DNA from: CAZGXQ01 sp964530195
GTDB lineage: Bacteria; Patescibacteriota; Minisyncoccia; Minisyncoccales; GBS-2
NCBI GenBank assembly: GCA_964530195.1
Contig: CAZGXQ010000009.1
Coordinates: 1-26,730, forward strand
Direction of reading: 5' to 3'
Length of the DNA stretch: 26,730 bases
Within the stretch, counting starts at the first letter, position 1; every line of letters begins with the position of its first letter. A program made the translations under genes and the position numbers. Below, one piece after another: positions 16,130-23,315 of this stretch. The notes beneath the pieces were generated by a model, which saw nothing but the letters and a program-made list of their open reading frames with translations, did not search any database and was not told the origin of the DNA.

Positions 16130-16155
16130 AATTTCAAGTTTTTCTTTGGCAGCAA
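16130..16155 (-). repeat. KEKLEI dispersed repeat, copy 1
   Basis: On the + strand it reads AATTTCAAGTTTTTCTTTGG and continues with CAGCAA; copies recur at 16771 and 18088 in the same orientation. Read on the - strand in one frame it encodes AAKEKLEI. Here that frame continues as INKEAKTSWWETIK and stops. Confidence 0.65.
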
Positions 16156-16186
16156 TTTATTTTAAAATTTTAACAAGCTTTAATCT

Positions 16187-16651
16187 TTATTGAGCAATCA
16201 TAAATACCTCGTCAGCTTGGATGACATTTTCCTTTTTAAGAACACCCTTTACAGTAAATGGCCAAGGTGGACCCTCCCAGTCTTTAATCAAAGAGTAAAA
16301 CTCAGAAAAAGTAAAATACTCTTTGTGCTCACCTGTCGGTCCGGATGCCATTCTATAGAATTTCGTAGAATCAGTAGTTAGTATTTTTATGTGTTTCTCC
16401 TCTGACCAAATTTTTCCTTCAAAAGTTCTATTCTCTAAATCGAAGCTTTTTTCGTAGATAAATATCTGTATACTTACAGGCTCATTAAGTTCGGTTGTTA
16501 GTGTAGGTGTTGGAGTTATAGGTGGTGGTGTAGGCGTTGGAGTTCCGAATGGGGCTTTTAAGTTTCGCATAAAAACAAGATATCCAACTATTCCAACAAG
16601 AATAACAATAATTATCACAAAAATTATATTTGCGACTCCTTTTTTATTCAT
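16187..16651 (-). CDS. N-anchored hypothetical protein with Pro/Thr-rich linker
   Basis: This 154-residue protein has a short basic start (MNKKG), a hydrophobic helix at about 7-27, and a proline- and threonine-rich linker at about 34-55. A globular domain of about 100 residues follows, with conserved-looking KFYRMASGPTGE and WPFTVKGVLKKE. The predicted topology places the globular domain outside the cell. The helix with MNKKGVANIIFV resembles a pilin-like leader, but it lacks the Glu expected five residues after the cleavage site, so I do not call it a pilin. The function is not recognised. Confidence 0.7.
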   Translation of the reverse strand: MNKKGVANIIFVIIIVILVGIVGYLVFMRNLKAPFGTPTPTPPPITPTPTLTTELNEPVSIQIFIYEKSFDLENRTFEGKIWSEEKHIKILTTDSTKFYRMASGPTGEHKEYFTFSEFYSLIKDWEGPPWPFTVKGVLKKENVIQADEVFMIAQ

Positions 16652-16770
16652 GTGTTTATTTGTTGTTTATGGCCTAAGGTTTAAAAATCGACCTTTTATT
16701 GTTATAACATTTTTTTGTTTAAGTGCAATTTCGGGCCACGAAAATTTAAGTGGCTTGTTACATTTTTGAC

Positions 16771-16799
16771 AATTTCAAGTTTTTCTTTGGCGGCAAATT
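16771..16799 (-). repeat. KEKLEI dispersed repeat, copy 2
   Basis: This is a second copy of the AATTTCAAGTTTTTCTTTGG repeat, continuing CGGCAAATT. Read on the - strand it again encodes FAAKEKLEIV. It lies 33 bases beyond the stop of the gene at 16832. Confidence 0.65.
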
Positions 16800-16831
16800 A
16801 TTCCAAAATTATTTCACTAAAACTCTTCGAC

Positions 16832-17377
16832 TCATTCCTGTTTAGCTCTTTCAACGGCCTCGCAATAAAGTTTCTTTATTAATTCTCCTGCTTGGTCGAA
16901 AAGATGAATCTCGTGAAAATCACTTAACCTGTGACATAGAAGTCCTATTTCATTATTAATAACTACTTCTTCTAAAGTAAATTCTATTATATCAAAGTCT
17001 TCTTCTACTTTAATTGGAAATTTTTTGCCAGGCCTGCACATTGCTTCTATTCCTGGCCCTGGCGAATGGGCAAGACAGAAAAAATCGCCCAAATTTTTGC
17101 CTTTTATTTTCACTTTTGTTCCTTTTTTATATGCTGTAGGATATCCTTCATAGGAAAAGAGAGGCGGGATAAATTCAGCAGAAAGTATTTGCGGCTCGCT
17201 TTCTTCAGGAGTTTCTGACGGTGTTTCCTTCGGACTTTCTGGTGGCATTTTTTCTGGAAGTTCTACTTCTGGCGGTTCAGTTTCTTCTTTTGATACTTGC
17301 TGATATCGATAAATAAAAATTCCTCCGCCTAGTATGGTGACTAGAATAATAGCAATTAAAATGTATTTCCAATTCAT
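16832..17377 (-). CDS. N-anchored hypothetical protein with Pro/Glu-rich linker
   Basis: This 181-residue protein has an N-terminal transmembrane helix (about residues 4-25). An acidic proline-rich linker at about 34-63 carries repeats such as PPESPKETPSETPEE. A C-terminal domain follows, with YKKGTKVKIKGKNLGDFF, which resembles the opening strands of IPT/TIG immunoglobulin-like domains. Four cysteines in the extracellular part (in FCLAHS, AMCRPG, LLCHRL and LYCEAV) could form two disulfides. It shares the anchor-linker-domain layout of the gene at 16187 without obvious sequence similarity. The exact role is unknown; a surface-exposed adaptor is the simplest reading. Confidence 0.7.
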   Translation of the reverse strand: MNWKYILIAIILVTILGGGIFIYRYQQVSKEETEPPEVELPEKMPPESPKETPSETPEESEPQILSAEFIPPLFSYEGYPTAYKKGTKVKIKGKNLGDFFCLAHSPGPGIEAMCRPGKKFPIKVEEDFDIIEFTLEEVVINNEIGLLCHRLSDFHEIHLFDQAGELIKKLYCEAVERAKQE

Positions 17378-17397
17378 GATTTATGTTTATCACCTGA

Positions 17398-17505
17398 TTA
17401 TCTTCGACCTTTAATTTTTCTCAAAATAACAATAATTTCAGGTTTTTTTGTTCTCTTCATTGCTCCACAGTGTGAACAGAATTTAGTATTCTTTTCTTCT
17501 GGCAT
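17398..17505 (-). CDS. 35-residue zinc-ribbon-like peptide
   Basis: This very short frame begins MPEEKNTKFCSHCGAMKR and ends in a basic tail, KIKGRR. The FCSHCGA knuckle is the classic half of a zinc ribbon. A second CxxC is absent, so it would have to dimerise, or it may be a remnant of a longer zinc-ribbon membrane protein. It sits between two membrane-protein genes on the same strand, 20 bases upstream of the gene at 16832. No Shine-Dalgarno sequence is seen. Confidence 0.5.
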   Translation of the reverse strand: MPEEKNTKFCSHCGAMKRTKKPEIIVILRKIKGRR

Positions 17506-17538
17506 AAATTTTATGTAAATGATGATGGATAAGAGAAA

Positions 17539-17917
17539 TTATTCAAGTAGCTCCCACCCGGAACGAAGTATTAAATAAAGAATTACTGGTCCGACTAACC
17601 CAAAAATAGCAATCATTCCTAGGCCAATTATTAGGTTCAATATAAAAGCAACACCAGCACTTCTGCAGAAAGCAAAAAAAACCCATTTTTCCACATAAAT
17701 AAAAATACTGTAAATACAACGTTGGCTAATCCGAGTATTCAAACATCCAAGAAGGTGTATTCGAAAGTGCAACAATTGTGGCAGAGTTTCCTAATAATAG
17801 ATAAATTAAGGCAGTTGCTGCATTGGCAATTAACATTAAAATCAACCAAATTGTTAATAATGGACCACGTTTTTTACTTTTTTCAACTAACGAGCATTTT
17901 TCAAATATTTCTGGCAT
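17539..17917 (-). pseudogene. Four-helix membrane protein gene broken by two single-base deletions
   Basis: The N-terminal frame (MPEIFEKCSLVEKSKKRG, then a transmembrane helix, down to NTPSWMF) stops at a TAG after 63 codons. A continuation, LGLANVVFTVFLFMW, is found in another frame. A third frame holds KWVFFAFC, SAGVAFILNLIIGLG and FGLVGPVILYLILRSGWELLE. Adding one base near 17736-17740 and one A in the five-base A-run (T at 17686-17690 on the + strand) restores one protein of about 127 residues with four helices. The homopolymer position makes a sequencing or assembly error a serious alternative. The family is not identified. Confidence 0.7.
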
Positions 17918-17955
17918 AATTTTATTTCTTAAAGATTAAAAAATTTAAGAATTAT

Positions 17956-17980
17956 TTAGGAAGCCGACCAAGCTTCCTAA
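17956..17980. repeat. Hairpin upstream of the broken membrane gene
   Basis: Perfect 9-base arms TTAGGAAGC and GCTTCCTAA flank a 7-base loop. It lies 39 bases upstream of the ATG at 17917 on the - strand, where it could be an operator or leader hairpin. Confidence 0.5.
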
Positions 17981-18067
17981 TTCCAACTCCATATTACTAT
18001 GATGAAAGAGATGATGCAAGAGATTAAGTGGGCAAGCTGATATTTTTCCAGTTCCTTGGCAGTTTTT

Positions 18068-18116
18068 GCCTCGCAAAGCGAGGCTACAATTTCAAGTTTT
18101 TCTTTAGTGGCAAATT
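18068..18116 (-). repeat. GC hairpin plus KEKLEI dispersed repeat, copy 3
   Basis: A tight hairpin, GCCTCGC-AAA-GCGAGGC (18068-18084), adjoins the third copy of the AATTTCAAG repeat (18088-18116, with TTTAGTGG in place of TTTGGCGG). On the - strand the frame reads REFATKEKLEIVASLCEAKTAK and runs through the hairpin. The rest of the 300-base gap from 17918 to 18215 holds nothing else I recognise apart from the hairpin at 17956. Confidence 0.6.
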
Positions 18117-18215
18117 CTCTACTCTTTTTCTAGGTAGATTTTAAAGAAAGTCAATTTTGACGCTTCGCTGCTTTGTGGTTCGGCGGGTAATAAATCATTA
18201 ATTTTTGCTGAAATG

Positions 18216-18288
18216 TGCCCCCGAGAGGATTCGAACCCCTGACCTTCTCCTTAAAAGGGAGCTGCTCTACCACCTGAGCTACGGGGGC
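18216..18288 (-). tRNA. tRNA-Lys (anticodon UUU)
   Basis: The 73-base sequence folds as a normal cloverleaf. The acceptor stem is GCCCCCG with CGGGGGC, the D stem GCTC with GAGC, the anticodon loop CTTTTAA, the T stem AGGGG with CCTCT, and the T loop TTCGAAT. Position 73 is A and CCA is not encoded (the next bases are CAT). The only blemish is a G-A mismatch at the top of the anticodon stem (27-43). Confidence 0.97.
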
Positions 18289-18542
18289 ATTGTCGCTCGC
18301 CTCCCCAGCGCTATCGCGCCGGCGCCCTTACGGGCTTCGGCTCGTTCCCTATAGGGGAAACACCAAAGGTTTCGGGGAGGGAAGCGCTCCTCCATGGCGC
18401 TGGGCCATTACGCAAAACGTAATTGGCTCGCTGTCACCCCTCTTCCTAAATTTGCATTTACAATCTTCAATTTGCAATCTTTAAACTCGATTGTTGCTCG
18501 CTATTACGCAGAGCGTAAGTGATTTGCTATCGCTCTTTCCTT
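18289..18542. repeat. GC-rich intergenic island of short palindromes
   Basis: This gene-free gap between the tRNA and dnaJ is much richer in G and C than its surroundings. It holds at least three related stem-like units. These are ATTACGCAGAGCGTAAGTG near 18510, ATTACGCAAAACGTAATTGG near 18408, and GCGCCCTTACGGGCTTCGGC near 18322, most with GCTCGCT or GCGCT flanks. CCCTATAGGG (18347-18356) is another palindrome. It looks like a REP-type palindrome cluster. A structured RNA is possible, but I could not match one. Confidence 0.55.
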
Positions 18543-19631
18543 TTATAATCCCTCTTCTTTCAGTTTCTCTAAAAGTTCTCTTTGTTTTTTGGTTAATTTC
18601 TTTGGCGTTTTAATTATTACCTTGACATATAAATTCCCTCTTCCCGTACCTCTAAAATGAGGAATTCCTTTTCCAGGAATTTTGAAAATTTTTCCTGATT
18701 CAGTTCCTGGAGGAATTTTTAGTAATATCGTTCCACCTTCCAAAGTTAGAACCTCAATTTCATCTCCTAAAGCTGCCTGAGAAAAATTAATCGGAACCTC
18801 AATATATAAATCGTCGCCTCTTCTTTCAAAAATTGGATGCTTTTTGACAAAGATTTTAATATATAAATCCCCAGCTTTCCCCCCTCGCTTTCCTGCATCT
18901 CCCTTTCCTTCTATTTTTATAATCTGATTTGTATCTACGCCAGCTGGAATATTAATTTTAATCTCTTCTTCCCCTCTTATTCTTCCCTCTCCGTGACACA
19001 CATTACAAGGCTTTTCTGGAACATAACCTTCTCCTTGGCATTGAGGACAAACTGTAGTACGAGTAAATGTTCCGAAAATGCTTCTCTTGATTTGCTGAAC
19101 CTGTCCTGTACCCCGACAAGTAAAGCACTCTTTTATTCTTGTGTTAGGTTCGGCGCCACTACCTCCGCATCTTGTACAAGTAATATATTTGTAAAGAACA
19201 ATTTTCTCTTCTTTTCCTTTTAAGGTATCTTCGAGAGGAATTTCCAAAGCGATTTCTATATCGCTTCCTCTTTTTAAGTCTCTTTTTCTTTTTGGTATTC
19301 CAAACCCAAATCCAAATACATCTTCAATCATTTCTTCTAAATCTTCAAAGTCAAACCCAAATTCTATATCGGGTCTCCCCCAAAACCATCCAAAATCGAA
19401 ACCAGGAGCCTCTCCATAAGGTGCTTCTTCAAATACTCTTCCATATTGATCGTATTGTTTTCTTTTCTCTTTATCTGACAGAATGCGATAAGCTTCATTT
19501 ATTTCTTTAAATTTTTCAGGATCTCCTCCCTTATCAGGATGATATTTGTGTGCCAACCTATAATAAGCCCTTCTGATTTCTTCATCAGAGGCGTCTGGAG
19601 GAACACCTAAAATTTTATAATAATCTTTCAT
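18543..19631 (-). CDS. dnaJ: Chaperone protein DnaJ
   Basis: This Hsp40 co-chaperone stimulates DnaK ATP hydrolysis and delivers substrates. The J domain carries the essential HPD in AHKYHPDKGGD. A glycine/phenylalanine-rich part follows (about 70-105, with FGFGFGIP). The zinc-binding domain has all four CxxCxGxG repeats: CTRCGGSG, CFTCRGTG, CPQCQGEG and CNVCHGEG. The C-terminal substrate-binding domain closes the 362-residue protein. It is the last gene of the heat-shock operon, 11 bases after dnaK, and has no Shine-Dalgarno sequence. Confidence 0.98.
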   Translation of the reverse strand: MKDYYKILGVPPDASDEEIRRAYYRLAHKYHPDKGGDPEKFKEINEAYRILSDKEKRKQYDQYGRVFEEAPYGEAPGFDFGWFWGRPDIEFGFDFEDLEEMIEDVFGFGFGIPKRKRDLKRGSDIEIALEIPLEDTLKGKEEKIVLYKYITCTRCGGSGAEPNTRIKECFTCRGTGQVQQIKRSIFGTFTRTTVCPQCQGEGYVPEKPCNVCHGEGRIRGEEEIKINIPAGVDTNQIIKIEGKGDAGKRGGKAGDLYIKIFVKKHPIFERRGDDLYIEVPINFSQAALGDEIEVLTLEGGTILLKIPPGTESGKIFKIPGKGIPHFRGTGRGNLYVKVIIKTPKKLTKKQRELLEKLKEEGL

Positions 19632-19642
19632 GCTTTCATGCT

Positions 19643-21499
19643 TTATTTTGTAGTTTCTTGACCTTCAGATTTTCCTCGATACATTTCCATTCCGATTTTT
19701 TGAAGTGCTTGTGATAGTTGTTGAATTTTCTCTTTAATATTTTCTATGTTATCACTTTCTTTTACTTTTTTCAATTCTTCTATTTTCTCTTCTATTTCTT
19801 TTTTTGTTTCTGGGGAAATTTTATCGGCATTTTCTCTAAGTGTTTTTTCGCTAGTATAAATTAGTGCATCGGCGGAGTTTCTAATTTCTGCTAACTCTCT
19901 TTTTCTTCTATCTTCTTCAGCATACATTTCAGCTTCTTTTTTCATTCTTTCGATTTCTTCTTTTGATAAACCAATTGACCCCTCAATTCTTATTGATCTT
20001 GATTTCCCAGTTGCCTTGTCTTTTGCTGTAACTGTCAAAATTCCATTTGCATCTACATCGAAAGTAACTTCAATTTGGGGCACTCCTCTTGGAGCAGGTG
20101 GAATTCCATCTAAAATAAACCTTCCCAAAGATCTGTTATCAGCTGCCATCGGTCTTTCTCCTTGTAACACGTGAATTTCAACTGAGGTCTGATTATCGGC
20201 AGCGGTTGTAAAAATTTGGGTCTTTGAGGTAGGAATAGTAGTATTTTTGGGAATCATTATAGTGTTAATCCCTCCTAAAGTCTCAATTCCCAACGATAAA
20301 GGCAAGACATCAAGTAATAAAACTGATTTGATTTCCCCTTCTGGTGCTCTTTTTTCTTCTTGTGCAGTCAAAATTTCAGCTTGAATTGCAGCTCCCATTG
20401 CAACTACTTCTTCTGGATTAATTGATTTATTTGGTTCTTTTCCAAAATAATTTCTTACTGCCTCTCTTACTTGAGGAATTAAAGTCGTTCCTCCAACTAA
20501 AATTATTTCATCAATATCTTTTTTACTCATTTTTGCCTCTGCTAATGTTTTCTCAACTCTTTCAATTGATCTCTCAACTAGGTCTTTCGTCATTTCTTCA
20601 AATTCAGCTCTTTTCAATCTATAAAGCAGATGCTTTGGTCCATCTGGGGTGGAAGTAATAAAAGGCAAATTAATTTCTGTCTCTATAGTTGAAGATAATT
20701 CAATTTTTGCTTGTTCAGCAGCGTCTTTTATTCTTTGCAAAGCTAATGGGTCTTTTGATAAATCAATACCTTCTTCTTTTTTAAATTTTTCCAAAATCCA
20801 ATTCATTATTCTTTGATCAAAATCTTCGCCTCCCAAATGCGCTTCTCCTCCGGTCGCTAAAACTTCTACAGTATCTGGTGCAACATTCAAAATGGTAACG
20901 TCAAAAGTTCCGCCACCAAAATCATAAACTAAAACTTTTTTTGGTTCTTTCTTTCCAAGTCCATAAGCTAAAGCGGCTGCTGTAGGTTCATTTATAATCC
21001 TTAAAACTCTAAATCCCGCAATCTCTCCCGCTGCTTGAGTGGCTTTTCTTTGTGAATCATCAAAGTTTGCGGGACAGGTAATAACCACATTTTTCACCTC
21101 CTCACCCAATTTTTCTTCTGCATCCAATTTTACTTTTTGCAAAATCATTGCTGAAATTTCAATTGGAGTGTACCACCTCTCCCCTAACTTAATCTCAACT
21201 CCCCCATCGTGTCTTCTTCTTGTTTCATATGGCAATCTACTCAATTCTTTTTGCACTTCTGGATCATCATATCTCCTTCCAATAAATCTTTTCACGGCAA
21301 AAATTGTGTTTTTGGGATTAGTAATTGCTTGTCTTTTTGCCAAAATTCCAACCAATCTTTCGCCTGTTTTTGATAACGCAACCACAGAAGGAATCAAAAT
21401 TGATCCTTCCCTTGATTCTAAGCACTTTGGCTCACCCGCTATAATAGTTGCCATCTTTGTGATTGATGTTCCAAGATCAATACCTAAAACTTTTGCCAT
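19643..21499 (-). CDS. dnaK: Chaperone protein DnaK (Hsp70)
   Basis: This ATP-driven folding chaperone starts KVLGIDLGTSITKMA, the first phosphate loop, with TSIT in place of the common TTNS. INEPTAAALAYGLG, VYDFGGGTFDVTIL and ILVGGTTLIPQVREAV are the other nucleotide-binding motifs. The substrate-binding domain is recognisable from DVLPLSLGIETLGG to TVTAKDKATGKS, followed by the helical lid. Length is 618 residues. It lies 34 bases downstream of hsp20 and is presumably controlled by the CIRCE operator upstream of hrcA, since no internal promoter was obvious. Confidence 0.98.
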   Translation of the reverse strand: MAKVLGIDLGTSITKMATIIAGEPKCLESREGSILIPSVVALSKTGERLVGILAKRQAITNPKNTIFAVKRFIGRRYDDPEVQKELSRLPYETRRRHDGGVEIKLGERWYTPIEISAMILQKVKLDAEEKLGEEVKNVVITCPANFDDSQRKATQAAGEIAGFRVLRIINEPTAAALAYGLGKKEPKKVLVYDFGGGTFDVTILNVAPDTVEVLATGGEAHLGGEDFDQRIMNWILEKFKKEEGIDLSKDPLALQRIKDAAEQAKIELSSTIETEINLPFITSTPDGPKHLLYRLKRAEFEEMTKDLVERSIERVEKTLAEAKMSKKDIDEIILVGGTTLIPQVREAVRNYFGKEPNKSINPEEVVAMGAAIQAEILTAQEEKRAPEGEIKSVLLLDVLPLSLGIETLGGINTIMIPKNTTIPTSKTQIFTTAADNQTSVEIHVLQGERPMAADNRSLGRFILDGIPPAPRGVPQIEVTFDVDANGILTVTAKDKATGKSRSIRIEGSIGLSKEEIERMKKEAEMYAEEDRRKRELAEIRNSADALIYTSEKTLRENADKISPETKKEIEEKIEELKKVKESDNIENIKEKIQQLSQALQKIGMEMYRGKSEGQETTK

Positions 21500-21533
21500 A
21501 TATTTAAATTCTCGAAAATTGATTCTTTTATCA

Positions 21534-21968
21534 CTATTTCTTGACCTTTATTTTAATTTTCTTTTTCTCTTCCTTTTTGAGAGCTGCCTTTGGAATTGTA
21601 ATTTTTAAGATTCCATCGGCATATTCTGCTTCAGCCTTTTCTCCTTGAACGTCTGTTGGTAAAAGCACCTGTCTCTTAAAATATTTTCTACCAATTTCTT
21701 TTTTAAAATATCCCTTTTCTTTAACTTCTTTCTTCTCTTCCTCTTTGGCTTCCACTTTTAATATATTGTCCTTAACTTCTACTTCAATATTTTTGGGATC
21801 AATTCCTGGAATTTCAACTTCAGCTACAATATTGTTCCCTTCTTCATAAATATCCATTCTTGGAGTTCTAATTCTTGGAAATCTAAACTCTGGCCATTCT
21901 AATTCTGGCCATTCTTCTTCAAACCATCTTTCTAACTCCCAAAAAGGTTTCCAAGGAATTATTGGCAT
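21534..21968 (-). CDS. hsp20: Small heat-shock protein Hsp20
   Basis: This is an alpha-crystallin-domain holdase that binds unfolding proteins without ATP. The 144-residue protein has a tryptophan-rich N-terminal arm (repeated WPE). The crystallin domain runs from about residue 35 with RMDIYEEGNNIVAEVEIPG, through VEVKDNILKVEAK, to YADGILKITIPK, which is the family signature. A C-terminal IKIKV segment fits the IxI motif used in oligomer contacts. Finding hsp20 inside the hrcA-grpE-dnaK operon is unusual but not unique. A hairpin precedes its start (21975-22009). Confidence 0.95.
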   Translation of the reverse strand: MPIIPWKPFWELERWFEEEWPELEWPEFRFPRIRTPRMDIYEEGNNIVAEVEIPGIDPKNIEVEVKDNILKVEAKEEEKKEVKEKGYFKKEIGRKYFKRQVLLPTDVQGEKAEAEYADGILKITIPKAALKKEEKKKIKIKVKK

Positions 21969-21974
21969 AATATT

Positions 21975-22009
21975 TGAGTGAATAAGTGGTTAAGCGAACC
22001 ACTTACTCA
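21975..22009 (-). promoter_or_regulatory. Hairpin between grpE and hsp20
   Basis: The stem pairs TAAGTGGTT with AACCACTTA around a 5-base loop, and TGAGT with ACTCA extends it past a small bulge. It occupies nearly all of the 43-base grpE-hsp20 gap and ends 6 bases before the hsp20 ATG (- strand). It could be a processing site or a thermosensor-like structure. There is no Shine-Dalgarno sequence for it to mask. Confidence 0.5.
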
Positions 22010-22011
22010 TT

Positions 22012-22533
22012 TTATTTTGCGACCTTTACTTTAGCGGGTCTCAAAACCCTGCCATTTATTTTATAACCTTTTTGAATTTCTTCAACAATTATTCCAGTTT
22101 CAAATTTGTCAGTGTCCACCTCTTCTACAACTTCGTGAAAAAGAGGGTCAAATTTCTCTCCAACCGACTTAATTTCTTCAACTCCATATTTTTTAAAAAA
22201 CTCTAAAATTTGCTTTTTGATTTGCAAAAAACCCTTAATTTCTGGTGTTTCTTTCTTTTCTAAAGAAATCGCTTTTTCAGCATTGTCAAAATTATCCAAA
22301 ACTGGCAAAAACTCAAAAATCAAATTTTCATTTGCTCTTTTTATAAAATCTCCAATTCTTTCTAACTCCTCTTTCTTGTAATTTATCAAATCTGCTCTTG
22401 CTCTCTGCCACCCTGATAAATACTCATTTTTTAGCGTTTCGCACTCTTTTAACTTTTTTTCTAATTCTTCTACCTTTTTCCTTAACTCTTCGATTTCATT
22501 TTTTTCTTTCTCGCTTTTTTCTTCTTTATTCAT
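22012..22533 (-). CDS. grpE: Nucleotide exchange factor GrpE
   Basis: This DnaK co-chaperone promotes ADP release. It is 173 residues long, with a long N-terminal coiled coil (about 5-60, rich in K and E). The conserved region has GWQRARADLINYKKE, FLPVLDNFDNAEKA, GEKFDPLFHEVVEE and a C-terminal beta domain ending in GYKINGRVLRPAKVKVAK. Its ATG overlaps the hrcA stop as ATGA, so translation is coupled to the repressor gene. Confidence 0.96.
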   Translation of the reverse strand: MNKEEKSEKEKNEIEELRKKVEELEKKLKECETLKNEYLSGWQRARADLINYKKEELERIGDFIKRANENLIFEFLPVLDNFDNAEKAISLEKKETPEIKGFLQIKKQILEFFKKYGVEEIKSVGEKFDPLFHEVVEEVDTDKFETGIIVEEIQKGYKINGRVLRPAKVKVAK

Positions 22534-23228
22534 AAATTATTTAATTGATTTTTCAACGACTTTAAAATACCAATATTTTTATTATAATCCATTCTTTGGG
22601 GTCCTGAAAACGAAACTCTCATTCCTCCCAATTCTGGTAAAGATATCTTGCACGAAATTAAGCTAAATTTTTTCCCTTCTCTGAATGGCATTTCTCTTCC
22701 AATCCAAACTTTAATTTCAGAATTTATTTTCCATTTTTGAATTATCTTTTCAATTTTTTTAACAAAAAGTGTAAATTGAAAAAGAAAATCTCTCTCTTGA
22801 AATTCAGGTTCTTTCAAAATTTCTTTCCATCCTTCCTCAACATACCATTTCTTTTTTTCAACATAAACTGAAACGAAAACATTTGAAAGTCTGGAAAGAT
22901 CTGCAAGAAGCGAACGAAGAAAGCAAAATTCATCTTTAAATTTTTCTTTAGAATAGTTTTTGACTTGAATTTCTTTTGGTTCCTTTTTTAGCACTTCGTC
23001 TACAAAAACTCTATATCCTCTATCTGTAGGAATTCTTCCTGCTGAAGTATGAGGTTGAAAAAGAAATCCTTCCTGAGTTAGTTTTTGCATTTCTGACCTA
23101 ATGGTAGCTGGTGAAAAGGGTAATTTATGTTTTTCTTTCAAAAACTTTGAGGAAATTGGCTGAGCTAAGCTTACATAATCTTGGACTATTTTTAATAAAA
23201 TATCTTTTTGTCTTTCTTTTAGGATCAT
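22530..23228 (-). CDS. hrcA: Heat-inducible transcription repressor HrcA (compact form)
   Basis: This repressor binds CIRCE and shuts off chaperone genes when GroEL/DnaK capacity is free. The N-terminal winged helix is intact: LKERQKDILLKIVQDYV, PFSPATIRSEMQKLTQEGF, then HTSAGRIPTDRGYRVFVDEV. The C-terminus keeps the typical PQRMDYNKNIGIL. At 232 residues it is about 100 shorter than common HrcA; the missing part is in the middle (GAF-like and inserted dimerisation regions). I chose the ATG at 23228 over the GTG one codon upstream because the predicted transcription start falls on it. A CIRCE operator sits directly upstream, which confirms the identity. Confidence 0.95.
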   Translation of the reverse strand: MILKERQKDILLKIVQDYVSLAQPISSKFLKEKHKLPFSPATIRSEMQKLTQEGFLFQPHTSAGRIPTDRGYRVFVDEVLKKEPKEIQVKNYSKEKFKDEFCFLRSLLADLSRLSNVFVSVYVEKKKWYVEEGWKEILKEPEFQERDFLFQFTLFVKKIEKIIQKWKINSEIKVWIGREMPFREGKKFSLISCKISLPELGGMRVSFSGPQRMDYNKNIGILKSLKNQLNNL

Positions 23229-23235
23229 CACTTAC

Positions 23236-23264
23236 AATATAAGAAATTAGCAATCAATTGTCAA
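23236..23264 (-). promoter_or_regulatory. Sigma-70 promoter of the heat-shock operon
   Basis: On the - strand, TTGACA (23259-23264) and TATATT (23236-23241) are exactly 17 bases apart. The -35 box and spacer lie inside the CIRCE operator, so HrcA binding would exclude RNA polymerase. Seven bases separate the -10 box from the ATG, so the message is predicted to be leaderless or nearly so. Confidence 0.85.
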
Positions 23265-23273
23265 GAGTGCTAA
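23247..23273. promoter_or_regulatory. CIRCE operator
   Basis: TTAGCAATC, 9 bases, GAGTGCTAA. This is the consensus 9-9-9 inverted repeat (TTAGCACTC-N9-GAGTGCTAA) with a single mismatch in the left arm. It is directly upstream of hrcA and overlaps the promoter. Confidence 0.95.
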
Positions 23274-23315
23274 TTTTGTTTTCATTAATCATTTTTGTTT
23301 TGTAAAATTTACTTA

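Noticed and set aside
16187..16651. Type IV pilin-like protein
   Set aside because: The start MNKKGV followed by a hydrophobic helix looks similar, but the Glu at position +5 and a clear prepilin peptidase site are missing, and no pilin assembly genes are in the window.
18290..18484. Open frame of 64 codons in the GC-rich island next to the tRNA
   Set aside because: Its composition is arginine/leucine-rich and simply follows the palindromic DNA; there is no start signal or family resemblance. The island is better described as repeats.
21039..21608. Long + strand open frame (189 codons) opposite dnaK and hsp20
   Set aside because: It is a shadow of two highly conserved chaperone genes, crosses their boundary and encodes no recognisable protein.
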